Part shown: positions 34,785-47,100 of the stretch, one piece after another | Numbering within the stretch: position 1 is the stretch's first letter | Layout: the number at the start of each line of letters is the position of its first letter | Assembly: GCF_051014685.1 (NCBI RefSeq) | Contig: NW_027478889.1 | Span: 337,100 to 401,099, forward strand | Source: Ptiloglossa arizonensis | Taxonomy: Eukaryota > Arthropoda > Insecta > Hymenoptera > Colletidae | Length of the DNA: 64,000 bases | Direction: 5' to 3' | Notes under the pieces: generated by a model | The model's database searches: none | Told to the model about the DNA's origin: nothing | The model's input: only the letters and a program-made list of their open reading frames with translations | Translations under genes and position numbers: made by a program

Positions 34785-37700
34785 AAAAAATACACATACC
34801 GTTGTAATCGGGCGAGTTTCGACTTTCAGAATCAATTGGAATTTTTGGGTTAGGTCAATCCGTTCGCGAGATATGGGAGTTTGAATCCAAGAAATGGTTG
34901 AGAAGGCAAGAAATTTTTCGCAATTCTGCTGCTCCAAACGCTTAACCAGAATGGCCTGGGGAAAAAATACACATACCGCTGGAATCGGGCGAGTTTCTAT
35001 TTTCAGACGCAACAGGAATTTTTGTGTTAGGTCAATCCGTTCGCGAGATATGGGAGTTTGAAGCCAAGAAATGGTTGAGAAGGCAAAAAATTTTTCGCAA
35101 TTCTTGTGCTCCAAACGCTTAACAGAATGGCCTAGGGAAAAAAATACCCATACCGTTGTAATCGGGCGAGTTTCTACTATCAGATGCAATAGGAATTTTT
35201 GGGTTAGGTCAATCCGTTCGCGAGATATGGGAGTTTGAAGCTAAGAAATGGTTGAGAAGGCCAAAAATTTTTCGCAATTCTGCTGCTCCAAACGCTTAAC
35301 CAGAATGGCCTAGGGAAAAAATACACATACCGCTGTAATCGGGCGAGTTTCTATTTTCAGACGCAACAGGAATTTTTGGGTTAGGTCAATCCGTTCGCGA
35401 GATATGGGAGTTTGAAGCCAAGAAATGGTTGAGAAGGCAAAAAATTTTTCGCAATTCTGCTGGTCCAAACGCTTAACAGAATGGCCTAGGGGAAAAAATA
35501 CCCATACCGTTGTAATCGGGCGAGTTTCTACTATCAGATGCAATAGGAATTTTTGGGTTAGGTCAATCCGTTCGCGAGATATGGGAGTTTGAAGCTAAGA
35601 AATGGTTGAGAAGGCAAAAAATTTTTCGCAATTCTGCTGCTCCAAACGCTTAACCAGAATGGCCTAGGGAAAAAATACACATACCGCTGTAATCGGGCGA
35701 GTTTCTATTTTCAGACGCATTAGGAATTTTTGTGTTTGGTCAATCCGTTCGCGAGATAGGGGAGTTTGAAGCTAAGAAATGGTTGAGAAGACAAAAAATT
35801 TTTCGCACTTCTGCTGCTCCAAACGCTTAACCAGAATGGCCTAGGGAAAAAATACACATACCGCAGTAATCGGGCGAGTTTCTATTTTCAGATGCAACAG
35901 GAATATTTGGGTTAGGTCAATCCGTTCGCGAGATATGGGAGTTTGAAGCTAAGAAATGGTTGAGAAGACAACAAATTTTTCGCAGTTCTGCTGCTCCAAA
36001 CGCTTAACCAGAATGGCCTAGGGAAAAAATACACATACCGTAGTAATCGGGCGAGTTTCTACTTTCAGATGCAACAGGAATTTTTGGGTTAGGTCAATCC
36101 GTCCGCGAGATATGGGAGTTTAAAGCTAAGAAATGGTTCAGAAGACAACAAATTTTTTGCAATTCTGCTGCTCCAAACGCTTAACCAGAATGGCCTAGGG
36201 AAAAAATACACATACCGTTGTAATCGGGCGAGTAGTCTACTTTCAGATGCAACAGGAATTTTTGGGTTAGATCAATCCGTTCGCGAGATATGGGAGTTTG
36301 AATCCAAGAAGTGGTTGAGAAGGCAAGAAATTTTTCGCAATTCTGCTGCTCCAAACGCTTAACCAGAATGGCCTAGGGAAAAAATACACATACCGTTGTA
36401 ATCGGGCGAGTTTCGACTTTCAGAATCAATTGGAATTTTTGGGTTAGGTCAATCCGTTCGCGAGATATGGGAGTTTGAATCCAAGAAATGGTTGAGAAGG
36501 CAAGAAATTTTTCGCAATTCTGCTGCTCCAAACGCTTAACCAGAATGGCCTGGGGAAAAAATACACATACCGCTGGAATCGGGCGAGTTTCTATTTTCAG
36601 ACGCAACAGGAATTTTTGTGTTAGGTCAATCCGTTCGCGAGATATGGGAGTTTGAAGCCAAGAAATGGTTGAGAAGGCAAAAAATTTTTCGCAATTCTTG
36701 TGCTCCAAACGCTTAACAGAATGGCCTAGGGAAAAAAATACCCATACCGTTGTAATCGGGCGAGTTTCTACTATCAGATGCAATAGGAATTTTTGGGTTA
36801 GGTCAATCCGTTCGCGAGATATGGGAGTTTGAAGCTAAGAAATGGTTGAGAAGGCCAAAAATTTTTCGCAATTCTGCTGCTCCAAACGCTTAACCAGAAT
36901 GGCCTAGGGAAAAAATACACATACCGCTGTAATCGGGCGAGTTTCTATTTTCAGACGCAACAGGAATTTTTGGGTTAGGTCAATCCGTTCGCGAGATATG
37001 GGAGTTTGAAGCCAAGAAATGGTTGAGAAGGCAAAAAATTTTTCGCAATTCTGCTGGTCCAAACGCTTAACAGAATGGCCTAGGGGAAAAAATACCCATA
37101 CCGTTGTAATCGGGCGAGTTTCTACTATCAGATGCAATAGGAATTTTTGGGTTAGGTCAATCCGTTCGCGAGATATGGGAGTTTGAAGCTAAGAAATGGT
37201 TGAGAAGGCAAAAAATTTTTCGCAATTCTGCTGCTCCAAACGCTTAACCAGAATGGCCTAGGGAAAAAATACACATACCGCTGTAATCGGGCGAGTTTCT
37301 ATTTTCAGACGCATTAGGAATTTTTGTGTTTGGTCAATCCGTTCGCGAGATAGGGGAGTTTGAAGCTAAGAAATGGTTGAGAAGACAAAAAATTTTTCGC
37401 ACTTCTGCTGCTCCAAACGCTTAACCAGAATGGCCTAGGGAAAAAATACACATACCGCAGTAATCGGGCGAGTTTCTATTTTCAGATGCAACAGGAATAT
37501 TTGGGTTAGGTCAATCCGTTCGCGAGATATGGGAGTTTGAAGCTAAGAAATGGTTGAGAAGACAACAAATTTTTCGCAGTTCTGCTGCTCCAAACGCTTA
37601 ACCAGAATGGCCTAGGGAAAAAATACACATACCGTAGTAATCGGGCGAGTTTCTACTTTCAGATGCAACAGGAATTTTTGGGTTAGGTCAATCCGTCCGC

Positions 37701-37972
37701 GAGATATGGGAGTTTAAAGCTAAGAAATGGTTCAGAAGACAACAAATTTTTTGCAATTCTGCTGCTCCAAACGCTTAACCAGAATGGCCTAGGGAAAAAA
37801 TACACATACCGTTGTAATCGGGCGAGTAGTCTACTTTCAGATGCAACAGGAATTTTTGGGTTAGATCAATCCGTTCGCGAGATATGGGAGTTTGAATCCA
37901 AGAAGTGGTTGAGAAGGCAAGAAATTTTTCGCAATTCTGCTGCTCCAAACGCTTAACCAGAATGGCCTAGGG
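34785..37972 (+). repeat. 9-mer tandem duplication (two copies of 1,594 bp)
   Basis: 34,785-36,378 is repeated at 36,379-37,972 with no indel. Both copies begin with the same hybrid monomer tail, gaatcaattgg near 34,826 and 36,420, which joins the gaatcaatagg and gatgcaattgg types. The first copy switches at about 36,370 straight back to that hybrid; the second runs on into the 36.4-39.0 kb segment shared with 15.4-18.0 kb. Confidence 0.85.
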
Positions 37973-39019
37973 AAAAAATACACATACCGCTGTAATCGGG
38001 CGAGTAGTCTACTTTCAGATGCAATAGGAATTTTTGGGTTAGGTCAATCCGTTCGCGAGATATGGGAGTTTGAAGCTAAGAAATGGTTGGGAAGACAACA
38101 AATTTTTCGCAATTCTGCTGCTCCAAACGCTTAACCAGAATGGGCTAGGGAAAAAATACACATACCGCTGTAATCGGGCGAGTAGTCTACTTTCAGATGC
38201 AATAGGAATTTTTGGGTTAGGTCAATCCGTTCGCGAGATATGGGAGTTTGAATCCAAGAAATGGTTGAGAAGGCTAGAAATTTTTCGCAATTCTGCTGCT
38301 CCAAACGCTTAACCAGAATGGCCTGGGGAAAAAATACACATACCGCTGTAATCGGGCGAGTTTCTATTTTCAGACGCAACAGGAATTTTTGGGTTAGGTC
38401 AATCCGTTCGCGAGATATGGGAGTTTGAAGCCAAGAAATGGTTGAGAAGGCAAAAAATTTTTCGCAATTCTGGTGCTCCAAACGCTTAACAGAGTGGCCT
38501 AGGGAAAAAAATACCCATACCGTTGTAATCGGGCGAGTTTCTACTATCAGATACAATACGAATTTTTGGGTTAGGTCAATCCGTTCGCGAGATATGGAAG
38601 TTTGAAGCTAAGAAATGGTTGAGAAGGCAAAAAATTTTTCGCAATTCTGCTGCTCCAAACGCTTAACCAGAATGGCCTAGGGAAAAAATACACATACCGC
38701 TGTAATCGGGCGAGTTTCTATTTTCAGACGCAACAGGAATTTTTGGGTTAGGTCAATCCGTTCGCGAGATATGGGAGTTTGAAGCTAAGAAATGGTTGAG
38801 AAGACAACAAATTTTTCGCAATTCTGCTGCTCCAAGCGCTTAACCAGAATGGGCTAGGGAAAAAATACACATACCGCTGTAATCGGGCGAGTAGTCTACT
38901 TTCAGATGCAATAGGAATTTTTGGGTTAGGTCAATCCGTTCGCGAGATATGGGAGTTTGAATCCAAGAAATGGTTGAGAAGGCAAGAAATTTTTCGCAAT
39001 TCTGCTGCTCCAAACGGTT
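36434..39019 (+). repeat. Distant copy of the 15.4-18.0 kb block
   Basis: It matches 15,375-17,960 at a constant 21,059-bp offset, about 14.6 monomers with no net indel. Differences are few: ccaagcgc near 38,835, agatacaatacg near 38,549, and aattctgctgct near 38,290 where the left copy has aattctgttgct. The 17,040 region and its counterpart at 38,099 share the unusual ggttgggaagacaac. Confidence 0.85.
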
Positions 39020-42000
39020 AACCAGAATGGCCTGGGGAAAAAATACACATACCGCTGTAATCGGGCGAGTTTCTATTTTCAGACGCAACAGGAATTTTTG
39101 GGTTAGATCAATCCGTTCGCGAGATATGGGAGTTTGAAGCCAAGAAATGGTTGAGAAGGCAAAAAATTTTTCGCAATTCTGCTGCTCCAAACGCTTAACA
39201 GAATGGCCTAGGGAAAAAAATACCCATACCGTTGTAATCGGGCGAGTTTCTACTATCAGATGCAATAGGAATTTTTGGGTTAGGTCAATCCGTTCGCGAG
39301 ATATGGGAGTTTGAAGCTAAGAAATGGTTGAGAAGGCAAAAAATTTTTCGCAATTCTGCTGCTCCAAACGCTTAACCAGAATGGCCTAGGGAAAAAATAC
39401 ACATACCGCTGTAATCGGGCGAGTTTCTATTTTCAGACGCAACAGGAATTTTTGGGTTAGGTCAATCCGTTCGCGAGATATGGGAGTTTGAAGCTAAGAA
39501 ATGGTTGAGAAGACAAAAAATTTTTCGCACTTCTGCTGCTCCAAACGCTTAACCAGAATGGCCTAGGGAAAAAATACACATACCGCAGTAATCGGGCGAG
39601 TTTCTATTTTCAGATGCAACAGGAATATTTGGGTTAGGTCAATCCGTTCGCGAGATATGGGAGTTTGAAGCTAAGAAATGGTTGAGAAGACAACAAATTT
39701 TTCGCAGTTCTGCTGCTCCAAACGCTTAACCAGAATGGCCTAGGGAAAAAATACACATACCGTAGTAATCGGGCGAGTTTCTACTTTCAGATGCAACAGG
39801 AATTTTTGGGTTAGGTCAATCCGTCCGCGAGATATGGGAGTTTAAAGCTAAGAAATGGTTCAGAAGACAACAAATTTTTTGCAATTCTGCTGCTCCAAAC
39901 GCTTAACCAGAATGGCCTAGGGAAAAAATACACACACCGTTGTAATCGGGCGAGTTTCTACTTTCAGATGCAACAGGAATTTTTGGGTTAGGTCATTCCG
40001 TCCGCGAGATATGGGAGTTTAAAGCTAAGAAATGGTTCAGAAGACAACAAATTTTTTGCAATTCTGCTGCTCCAAACGCTTAACCAGAATGGCCTAGGGA
40101 AAAAATACACATACTGTTGTAATCGGGCGAGTAGTCTACTTTCAGATGCAACAGGAATTTTTGGGTTATGTCAATCCGTTCGCGAGATATGGGAGTTTGA
40201 ATCCAAGAAGTGGTTGAGAAGGCAAGAAATTTTTCGCAATTCTGCTGCTCCAAACGCTTAACCAGAATGGCCTAGGGAAAAAATACACATACCGCTGTAA
40301 TCGGGCGAGTAGTCTACTTTCAGATGCAATAGGAATTTTTGGGTTAGGTCAATCCGTTCGCGAGATATGGGAGTTTGAATCCAAGAAATGGTTGAGAAGG
40401 CAAGAAATTTATCGCAATTCTGCTGCTCCAAACGCTTAACCAGAATGGCCTAGGGAAAAAATACACATACCGCTGTAATCGGGCGAGTTTCTATTTTCAG
40501 ACGCTACAGGAATTTTTGGGTTAGGTCAATCCGTTCGCGAGATATGGGAGTTTGAAGCCAAGAAATGGTTGAGAAGGCAAGAAATTTTTCGCAATTCTGC
40601 TGCTCCAAACGCTTAACAGAATGGCCTAGGGGAAAAAATACCCATACCGTTGTAATCGGGCGAGTTTCTACTTTCAGATGCAATAGGAATTTTTGGGTTA
40701 GGTCAATCCGTTCGCGAGATATGGGAGTTTGAAGCTAAGAAATGGTTGAGAAGGCAAAAAATTTTTCGCAATTCTGCTGCTCCAAACGCTTAACCAGAAT
40801 GGCCTAGGGAAAAAATACACATACCGCTGTAATCGGGCGAGTTTCTATTTTCAGACGCAACAGGAATTTTTGGGTTAGGTCAATCCGTTCGCGAGATATG
40901 GGAGTTTGAAGCCAAGAAATGGTTGAGAAGGCAAAAAATTTTTCGCAATTCTGCTGCTCCAAACGCTTAACAGAATGGCCTAGGGAAAAAATACCCATAC
41001 CGTTGTAATCGGGCGAGTTTGTACTTTCAGATGCAATAGGAATTTTTGGGTTAGGTCAATCCGTTCGCGAGATGTGGGAGTTTGAAGCCAAGAAATGGTT
41101 GAGAAGGCAAAAAATTTTTCGCAATTCTGCTGCTGCAAACGCTTAACCAGAATGGCCTAGGGAAAAAATACGCATACAGTTGTAATCGGGCGAGTTTCTA
41201 CTTTCAGACGCAGAAGGAGTTTTTGTGTTTGGTCAATCCGTTCGCGAGACAGGGGACTTTGAAGCTAAGAAATGGTTGAGAAGACAACAAATTTTTCGCA
41301 CTTCTGCTGCTCCAACCGCTTATCCAGAATGGCCTAGGGAAAAAAATACCCATACCGTTGTAGTCGGGCGAGTAGTCTACTTTCAGATGCAATAGGAATT
41401 TTTGGGATAGGTCTATCCGTTCGCGAGATATGGGAGTTTGAATCCAAGAAATGGTTGAGAAGGCAAGAAATTTATCGCAATTCTGCTGCTCCAAACGCTT
41501 AACCAGAATGGCGTAGGGAAAAAATACACATACCGTTGTAATCGGGCGAGTTTCTACTTTCAGATGCAATAGGAATTTTTGGGTTAGGTCAATCCGTTCG
41601 CGAGATATGGGAGTTTGAAGCTAAGAAATGGTTGAGAAGGCAAAAAATTTTTCGCAATTCTGCTGCTCCAAACGCTTAACCAGAATGGCCTAGGGAAAAA
41701 ATGCACATACCGCTGTAATCGGGCGAGTTTCTATTTTCAGACGCAACAGGAATTTTTGGGTTAGGTCAATCCGTTCGCGAGATATGGGAGTTTGAAGCCA
41801 AGAAATGGTTGAGAAGGCAAAAAATTTTTCGCAATTCTGCTGCTCCAAACGCTTAACAGAATGGCCTAGGGAAAAAATACCCATACCGTTGTAATCGGGC
41901 GAGTTTGTACTTTCAGATGCAATAGGAATTTTTGGGTTAGGTCAATCCGTTCGCGAGATATGGAGTTTGAAGCTAAGAAAAGGTTGAGATGACAACAAAT

Positions 42001-42055
42001 TTTTCGCAGTTCTGCTGCTCCAAACGCTTAACCAGAATGGCCTAGAGAAAAAATA
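39020..42055 (+). repeat. Mixed monomers; first appearance of the gacagggg lineage
   Basis: Units from the 37-38 kb types (ccgcag, ccgtag, ccgtccgcgag with gtttaaagc) appear again at 39.5-40.1 kb, with a local near-duplicate of the ccgtccgcgag monomer near 39,830 and 40,008. From 41.2 kb a divergent monomer appears (gaaggagtttttgtgtttgg, gagacaggggac, ccaaccgcttatcc). Uncompensated 176-bp units with tttgtac also begin here. Confidence 0.7.
41204..41380 (+). repeat. Divergent monomer subfamily (representative copy)
   Basis: Diagnostic marks are cgcagaaggagtttttgtgtttgg, split here as cgcagaaggag then tttttgtgtttgg, followed by gagacaggggactttgaagc and ccaaccgcttatccag. Copies lie near 41.20, 42.27, 43.33, 46.34, 49.88, 50.41, 51.65, 53.24, 55.19, 57.14, 57.67, 58.92, 60.50 and 61.91 kb, and none before 41.2 kb. 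Possible relatives are the gcattagg / tttttgtgtttgg / gatagggga monomers at 16.25, 27.2, 32.2, 35.7 and 37.3 kb. Each copy is usually followed by a gtagtctac or gtagtttac monomer, so the pair spreads together. Confidence 0.8.
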
Positions 42056-44183
42056 CACATACCGTTGTAATCGGGCGAGTTTCTACTTTCAGATGCAATA
42101 GGAATTTTTGGGTTAGGTCAATCCGTTCGCGAGATATGGGAGTTTGAAGCCAAGAAATGGTTGAGAAGTCAAAAAATTTTTCGCAATTCTGCTGCTGCAA
42201 ACGCTTAACCAGAATGGCCTAGGGAAAAAATACGCATACAGTTGTAATCGGGCGAGTTTCTACTTTCAGACGCAGAAGGAGTTTTTGTGTTTGGTCAATC
42301 CGTTCGCGAGACAGGGGACTTTGAAGCTAAGAAATGGTTGAGAAGACAACAAATTTTTCGCACTTCTGCTGCTCCAACCGCTTATCCAGAATGGCCTAGG
42401 GAAAAAAATACCCATACCGTTGTAGTCGGGCGAGTAGTCTACTTTCAGATGCAATAGGAATTTTTGGGATAGGTCTATCCGTTCGCGAGATATGGGAGTT
42501 TGAATCCAAGAAATGGTTGAGAAGGCAAGAAATTTTTCGCAATTCTGCTGCTCCAAACGCTTAACCAGAATGGCCTGGGGAAAAAATACACATACCGCTG
42601 TAATCGGGCGAGTTTCTATTTTCAGACGCAACAGGAATTTTTGGGTTAGATCAATCCGTTCGCGAGATATGGGAGTTTGAAGCCAAGAAATGGTTGAGAA
42701 GGCAAAAAATTTTTCGCAATTCTGCTGCTCCAAACGCTTAACAGAATGGCCTAGGGAAAAAAATACCCATACCGTTGTAATCGGGCGAGTTTCTACTATC
42801 AGATGCAATAGGAATTTTTGGGTTAGGTCAATCCGTTCGCGAGATATGGGAGTTTGAAGCTAAGAAATGGTTGAGAAGGCAAAAAATTTTTCGCAATTCT
42901 GCTGCTCCAAACGCTTAACCAGAATGGCCTAGGGAAAAAATACACATACCGCTATAATCGGGCGAGTTTCTATTTTCAGACGCAACAGGAATTTTTTGGT
43001 TAGGTCAATCCGTTCGCGAGATATGGGAGTTTGAAGCTAAGAAATGGTTGAGAAGACAAAAAATTTTTCGCACTTCTGCTGCTCCAAACGCTTAACCAGA
43101 ATGTCCTAGGGAAAAAATACACATACCGTTGTAATCGGGCGAGTTTCTACTTTCAGATGCAATAGGAATTTTTGGGTTAGGTCAATCCGTTCGCGAGATA
43201 TGGGAGTTTGAAGCCAAGAAATGGTTGAGAAGTCAAAAAATTTTTCGCAATTCTGCTGCTGCAAACGCTTAACCAGAATGGCCTAGGGAAAAAATACGCA
43301 TACAGTTGTAATCGGGCGAGTTTCTACTTTCAGACGCAGAAGGAGTTTTTGTGTTTGGTCAATCCGTTCGCGAGACAGGGGACTTTGAAGCTAAGAAATG
43401 GTTGAGAAGACAACAAATTTTTCGCACTTCTGCTGCTCCAACCGCTTATCCAGAATGGCCTAGGGAAAAAAATACCCATACCGTTGTAGTCGGGCGAGTA
43501 GTCTACTTTCAGATGCAATAGGAATTTTTGGGATAGGTCTATCCGTTCGCGAGATATGGGAGTTTGAATCCAAGAAATGGTTGAGAAGGCAAGAAATTTT
43601 TCGCAATTCTGCTGCTCCAAACGCTTAACCAGAATGGCCTGGGGAAAAAATACACATACCGCTGTAATCGGGCGAGTTTCTATTTTCAGACGCAACAGGA
43701 ATTTTTGGGTTAGATCAATCCGTTCGCGAGATATGGGAGTTTGAAGCCAAGAAATGGTTGAGAAGGCAAAAAATTTTTCGCAATTCTGCTGCTCCAAACG
43801 CTTAACAGAATGGCCTAGGGAAAAAAATACCCATACCGTTGTAATCGGGCGAGTTTCTACTATCAGATGCAATAGGAATTTTTGGGTTAGGTCAATCCGT
43901 TCGCGAGATATGGGAGTTTGAAGCTAAGAAATGGTTGAGAAGGCAAAAAATTTTTCGCAATTCTGCTGCTCCAAACGCTTAACCAGAATGGCCTAGGGAA
44001 AAAATACACATACCGCTATAATCGGGCGAGTTTCTATTTTCAGACGCAACAGGAATTTTTTGGTTAGGTCAATCCGTTCGCGAGATATGGGAGTTTGAAG
44101 CTAAGAAATGGTTGAGAAGACAAAAAATTTTTCGCACTTCTGCTGCTCCAAACGCTTAACCAGAATGTCCTAGGGAAAAAATA
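42056..44183 (+). repeat. 6-mer tandem duplication (two copies of 1,064 bp)
   Basis: 42,056-43,119 is repeated at 43,120-44,183. Shared rare marks are gagaagtcaaaaaa, ccgctataatcggg, gaattttttggttagg and gaatgtcctaggg. The divergent gacagggg monomer lies inside each copy. No indel separates them. Confidence 0.85.
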
Positions 44184-47100
44184 CACATACCGCAGTAATC
44201 GGGCGAGTTTCTATTTTCAGATGCAACAGGAATATTTGGGTTAGGTCAATCCGTTCGCGAGATATGGGAGTTTGAAGCTAAGAAATGGTTGAGAAGACAA
44301 CAAATTTTTCGCAGTTCTGCTGCTCCAAACGCTTAACCAGAATGGCCTAGGGGAAAAATACACATACCGTAGTAATCGGGCGAGTTTCTACTTTCAGATG
44401 CAACAGGAATTTTTGGGTTAGGTCAATCCGTCCGCGAGATATGGGAGTTTAAAGCTAAGAAATGGTTCAGAAGACAACAAATTTTTTGCAATTCTGCTGC
44501 TCCAAACGCTTAACCAGAATGGCCTAGGGAAAAAATACACATACCGTTGTAATCGGGCGAGTTTCTACTTTCAGATGCAACAGGAATTTTTGGGTTAGGT
44601 CATTCCGTCCGCGAGATATGGGAGTTTAAAGCTAAGAAATGGTTCAGAAGACAACATATTTTTCGCAGTTCTGCTGCTCCAATCGCTTAACCAGAATGGC
44701 CTAGGGAAAAAATACGCATACAGTTGTAATCGGGCGAGTTTCTACTTTCAGACGCAGCAAAAATTTTTGGGTTTGGTCAATCCGTTCGCGAGATATGGGA
44801 GTTTGAAGCTAAGAAATGGTTAAGAAGACAACAAATTTTTCGCACTTCTGCTGCTCCAAACGCATAACCAGAATGGCCTAGGGAAGAAATACACATACCG
44901 TTGTAATCGGGCGAGCTTCTACTTTCAGATGCAATAGGAATTTTTGGGTTAGGTCAATCCGTTCGCGAGTTATGGGAGTTTGAAGCCAAGAAATGATTGA
45001 GAAGGCAAAAAATTTTTCGCAATTCTGCTGCTCCAAACGCTTAACCAGAATGGCCTAGGGAAAAAATACGCATACAGTTGCAATCGGGCGAGTTTCTACT
45101 TTCAGACGCAGCAGGAATTTTTGGGTTTGGTCAATCCGTTCGCGAGATATGGGACTTTGAAACTAAGAAATGGTTGAGAAGACAACAAATTTTTCGCACT
45201 TCTGCTGCTCCAACCGCTTATCCAGAATGGCCTAGGGAAAAAAATACCCATACCGTTGTATTCGGGCGAGTAGTCTACTTTCAGATGCAATAGGAATTTT
45301 TGGGATAGGTCTATCCGTTCGCGAGATATGGGAGTTAGAATCCAAGAAATGGTTGAGAAGGCAAGAAATTTATCGCAATTCTGCTGCTCCAAACGCTTAA
45401 CCAGAATGGCCTAGAGAAAAAATACACATACCGCTGTAATCGGGCGAGTTTCTATTTTCAGACGCAACAGGAATTTTTGGGTTAGGTCAATCCGTTCGCG
45501 AGATATGGGAGTTTGAAGCCAAGAAATGTTTGAGAAGGCAAAAAATTTTTCGCAATTCTGCTGCTCCAAACGCTTAACAGAATGGCCTAGGGAAAAAAAT
45601 ACCCATACCGTTTTAATCGGGCGAGTTTCTACTTTCAGATGCAATAGGAATTTTTGGGTTAGGTCAATCCGTTCGCGAGATATGGGAGTTTGAAGCTAAG
45701 AAATGGTTGAGAAGGCAAAAAATTTTTCGCAATTCTGCTGCTCCAAACGCTTAACCAGAAAGGCCTAGGGAAAAAATACACATACCGCTGTAATCGGGCG
45801 AGTTTCTATTTTCAGACGCAACAGGAATTTTTGGGTTAGGTCAATCCGTTCGCGAGATATGGGAGTTTGAAGCCAAGAAATGGTTGAGAAGGCAAAAAAT
45901 TTTTCGCAATTCTGCTGCTCCAAACGCTTAACAGAATGGCCTAGGGAAAAAATACCCATACCGTTGTAATCGGGCGAGTTTGTACTTTCAGATGCAATAG
46001 GAATTTTTGGGTTAGGTCAATCCGTTCGCGAGATATGGAGTTTGAAGCTAAGAAAAGGTTGAGATGACAACAAATTTTTCGCAGTTCTGCTGCTCCAAAC
46101 GCTTAACCAGAATGGCCTAGAGAAAAAATACACATACCGTTGTAATCGGGCGAGCTTCTACTTTCAGATGCAATAGGAATTTTTGGGTTAGGTCAATCCG
46201 TTCGCGAGATATGGGAGTTTGAAGCCAAGAAATGCTTGAGAAGGCAAAAAATTTTTCGCAATTCTGCTGCTGCAAACGCTTAACCAGAATGGCCTAGGGA
46301 AAAAATACGCATACAGTTGTAATCGGGCGAGTTTCTACTTTCAGACGCAGAAGGAGTTTTTGTGTTTGGTCAATCCGTTCGCGAGACAGGGGACTTTGAA
46401 GCTAAGAAATGGTTGAGAAGACAACAAATTTTTCGCACTTCTGCTGCTCCAACCGCTTATCCAGAATGGCCTAGGGAAAAAAATACCCATACCGTTGTAG
46501 TCGGGCGAGTAGTCTACTTTCAGATGCAATAGGAATTTTTGGGATAGGTCTATCCGTTCGCGAGATATGGGAGTTTGAATCCAAGAAATGGTTGAGAAGG
46601 CAAGAAATTTATCGCAATTCTGCTGCTCCAAACGCTTAACCAGAATGGCCTAGGGAAAAAATACACATACCGCTGTAATCGGGCGAGTTTCTATTTTCAG
46701 ACGCAACAGGAATTTTTGGGTTAGGTCAATCCGTTCGCGAGATATGGGAGTTTGAAGCCAAGAAATGGTTGAGAAGGCAAAAAATTTTTCGCAATTCTGC
46801 TGCTCCAAACGCTTAACAGAATGGCCTAGGGAAAAAAATACCCATACCGTTGTAATCGGGCGAGTTTCTACTTTCAGATGCAATAGGAATTTTTGGGTTA
46901 GGTCAATCCGTTCGCGAGATATGGGAGTTTGAAGCCAAGAAATGGTTGAGAAGGCAAAAAATTTTTCGCAATTCTGCTGCTCCAAACGCTTAACAGAATG
47001 GCCTAGGGAAAAAATACCCATACCGTTGTAATCGGGCGAGTTTGTACTTTCAGATGCAATAGCAATTTTTGGGTTAGGTCAATCCGTTCGCGAGATGTGG

